The notes beneath the pieces are model-generated. The model was not told where the DNA came from, did no database searches, and was given only the letters and a program-made list of their open reading frames with translations. The position numbers were made by a program, and so were the translations under genes. Shown here piece by piece: positions 6,483 through 7,798 of a stretch of 7,798 nucleotides of DNA (position 1 is its first letter; every line of letters starts with the position of its first letter). Origin of the DNA: Ruminococcaceae bacterium UBA5904 (GTDB lineage Bacteria > Bacillota > Clostridia > Oscillospirales > Acutalibacteraceae); contig DJEG01000029.1 in the NCBI GenBank assembly GCA_002431305.1, positions 1-7,798 of the forward strand. The letters are read 5' to 3'.

Positions 6483-7691
6483 TTACGCCATGAGATTTCT
6501 GATAATCTCCATGCACTCCTGCTTATTCATAATCTTGGGAACGGGATAAAGCGGGTTACCCTCTTTAAGCGCTCTCTCGGCAAGAAGCGGAATATCCTCA
6601 GCCTTAATCTGCTCGAACTTGGTCGGGATGTTCATATCCTTGTTCATCTGCTTGATAGCTTCGATGAAAATGTGAGCCTTTTCAGCGTCTGACTTGCCCG
6701 AAACGTCGAGTCCTGCGGCTACTGCGAGTTCGCCGAGTCTCTTATGTGCGCTCGAACCGTAATACTCGAGAATGTAGGGGAGAATTACAGCGTTTGCAAG
6801 ACCGTGGGGAATGCCGTACATACCGCCTAAGTTATGCGCGATTGCATGAACGTAACCTACGTATGCTCTCGTGAACGCAATACCTGCAAGGTATGAACCC
6901 TCGAGCATGTTCGCTCTTGCCTCGAGATCCTTGCCGTTCTTATATGCCTCTTCAAGGTTTGCGAATATAAGTTTTGTGGCTTTAAGAGCCGCCGCCTCGG
7001 TATCCTTAGTGTTGGACTGACCGATATAAGCCTCTACCGCGTGGGTAAGAGCGTCCATACCGGTTGTGGAGGTGATGTGCGGGGGAAGTCCTACCGTAAG
7101 CTCGGGGTCGAGAACCGCATACTTCGGGCGGAGTCTCGGGTCGTTGATTGCGTTTTTCTCATGAGTTTTGGGGTTGGAGATAACCGCCGCGATTGTGGTC
7201 TCAGAACCGGTGCCCGCAGTGGTGGGAACTGCAAAGAGGGTGGGAATGGGCTTTAAAACCTTAAGCTGACCTCTGAGCTGAGGAACCTGTTTGTCGGGAC
7301 GTGCGATTCTCGCGCCGGCACCCTTGGCGCAGTCCATGGGTGAACCGCCGCCGAAGGCGATGATAGCCTGACATTCGTTTCCGAGATAGAGTGCTCTTGC
7401 GTCCTCAACGTTGTCGATTGTGGGGTTGGGATGAACGTCGTCGTAAACGACATAATCAATGTTCTCAGCCTTAAGAGCGTCAAACATTCCGTCCAAAAGG
7501 TGAAGACCCATAAGTCCCTTATCTGTTACGACAAGAACTTTGTTTATACCCTTTGATTTAATGAGCTTGGGAAGCTGTTTTACGCATCCAGCGCCTTTTA
7601 AAAGCTGGGGCTCGGTCCAGTCGAGGACGTTAACCGCCGCTCTCATGACAGCCTGATAAGCTCTGCAATATTTTTCATAAACAGTTGACAT
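6483..7691 (-). CDS. Iron-containing (group III) alcohol dehydrogenase
   Basis: This 402-residue enzyme belongs to the Fe-ADH family, which includes lactaldehyde reductase FucO, butanol dehydrogenases and 1,3-propanediol dehydrogenases. The N-terminal nucleotide-binding domain carries GGGSPMDCAKG (114-124). The helical C-terminal domain carries the metal ligands by alignment to FucO: D213 and H217 (GMDALTHAVEAY), H282 (VHAIAHNLGG) and H296 (IPHGLAN), with H286 matching the conserved active-site histidine. PTTAGTGSETT (156-166) is the expected substrate/cofactor loop. It probably interconverts an aldehyde and an alcohol with NAD(P)H in the cytosol during fermentation; the exact substrate cannot be told from sequence. 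All family residues checked are present and the length is normal. The ATG start has AGGAGG (7705-7700) eight bases upstream. It is co-oriented with the XRE gene 118 bases downstream, with no proven link. Confidence 0.95.
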   Translation of the reverse strand: MSTVYEKYCRAYQAVMRAAVNVLDWTEPQLLKGAGCVKQLPKLIKSKGINKVLVVTDKGLMGLHLLDGMFDALKAENIDYVVYDDVHPNPTIDNVEDARALYLGNECQAIIAFGGGSPMDCAKGAGARIARPDKQVPQLRGQLKVLKPIPTLFAVPTTAGTGSETTIAAVISNPKTHEKNAINDPRLRPKYAVLDPELTVGLPPHITSTTGMDALTHAVEAYIGQSNTKDTEAAALKATKLIFANLEEAYKNGKDLEARANMLEGSYLAGIAFTRAYVGYVHAIAHNLGGMYGIPHGLANAVILPYILEYYGSSAHKRLGELAVAAGLDVSGKSDAEKAHIFIEAIKQMNKDMNIPTKFEQIKAEDIPLLAERALKEGNPLYPVPKIMNKQECMEIIRNLMA

Positions 7692-7710
7692 TTATAAAAC
7701 CTCCTGTGTT

Positions 7711-7719
7711 TGTATAGCA
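7711..7719 (-). promoter_or_regulatory. Possible extended -10 promoter of the alcohol dehydrogenase gene
   Basis: The minus strand reads TGCTATACA (7719-7711), an extended -10 type motif, but without a convincing -35 box. Transcription from here would leave only a very short leader with the AGGAGG site. The true promoter may instead lie outside the window. Confidence 0.3.
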
Positions 7720-7751
7720 AAAGAGAGTCGAACCCCATAAGCCCAAAACGC

Positions 7752-7781
7752 ACCGTCTCGCGCCTCTGAGAACGGTTTTTT
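7752..7781 (+). terminator. Plus-strand hairpin with T run, upstream of the dehydrogenase
   Basis: ACCGTCTC (7752-7759) pairs with GAG-a-ACGGT (7768-7776, one bulged A) around an 8-base loop, and six T residues follow (7776-7781). The shape is that of an intrinsic terminator on the plus strand, yet no plus-strand gene precedes it within 1.6 kb. Read on the minus strand it would lie in or before the dehydrogenase leader, with no T run. The rest of 7692-7798 holds only the dehydrogenase ribosome site and the weak promoter candidate. Confidence 0.4.
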
Positions 7782-7798
7782 CCTTGAAATACGTCAGT

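Noticed and set aside
6438..6692. Plus-strand open frame of 84 codons spanning the dyads and the dehydrogenase 3' end
   Set aside because: Most of it is antisense to the conserved dehydrogenase C-terminus, there is no convincing ribosome site, and the leucine-rich translation is typical of antisense frames.
7715..7741. tRNA or tmRNA 3' end on the minus strand, from a GGGGTTCGACTCTC T-arm-like string
   Set aside because: The implied T stem pairs poorly (several G-U pairs and one T-T), no acceptor stem, anticodon arm or CCA can be drawn, and the flanks contain the dehydrogenase promoter and ribosome site region.

Overview
The window looks like an ordinary chromosomal stretch of a low-to-mid GC Gram-positive anaerobe. 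Bacillota, class Clostridia (an Oscillospiraceae-like gut lineage) is my inference, not a proven placement. Supporting signs are the single-chain (dimeric type) glycyl-tRNA synthetase, strong AGGAGG-like ribosome sites, a HemW gene, an MMPL exporter paired with a lipoprotein, and an iron-dependent alcohol dehydrogenase. I see no insertion sequence, CRISPR array, rRNA or tRNA gene, and no intergenic gap longer than about 195 bases.

Layout. Bases 1-477 are the 3' end of hemW (+). A promoter whose -35 box overlaps the hemW stop codon drives glyQS (558-1937, +), which ends at an intrinsic terminator (about 1943-1986). An AT-rich gap of 195 bases contains a 15-bp inverted repeat and leads to a two-gene unit: an MMPL/RND-type 12-helix transporter (2133-4463, +, GTG start) and an extracytoplasmic lipoprotein (4460-6043, +). 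These two genes overlap by ATGA. A strong hairpin terminator (6059-6098) closes the unit and probably also serves the opposite strand. Two minus-strand genes follow: a small XRE-family regulator (6125-6364) with an apparent frameshift near its C-terminus, and an iron-containing alcohol dehydrogenase (6483-7691). The 118 bases between them hold paired AACCG-type palindromes and a good promoter for the regulator.

How the genes relate. hemW and glyQS are housekeeping genes. The transporter and lipoprotein almost certainly act together at the membrane, because they share one transcript, are translationally coupled and have complementary topologies; their substrate cannot be read from sequence. 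The XRE protein and the dehydrogenase are co-oriented, but no functional link between them is shown.

The most interesting points are the transporter-lipoprotein pair, the large dyad ahead of it, and the frameshifted regulator tail. I found no strong case for a completely new system.
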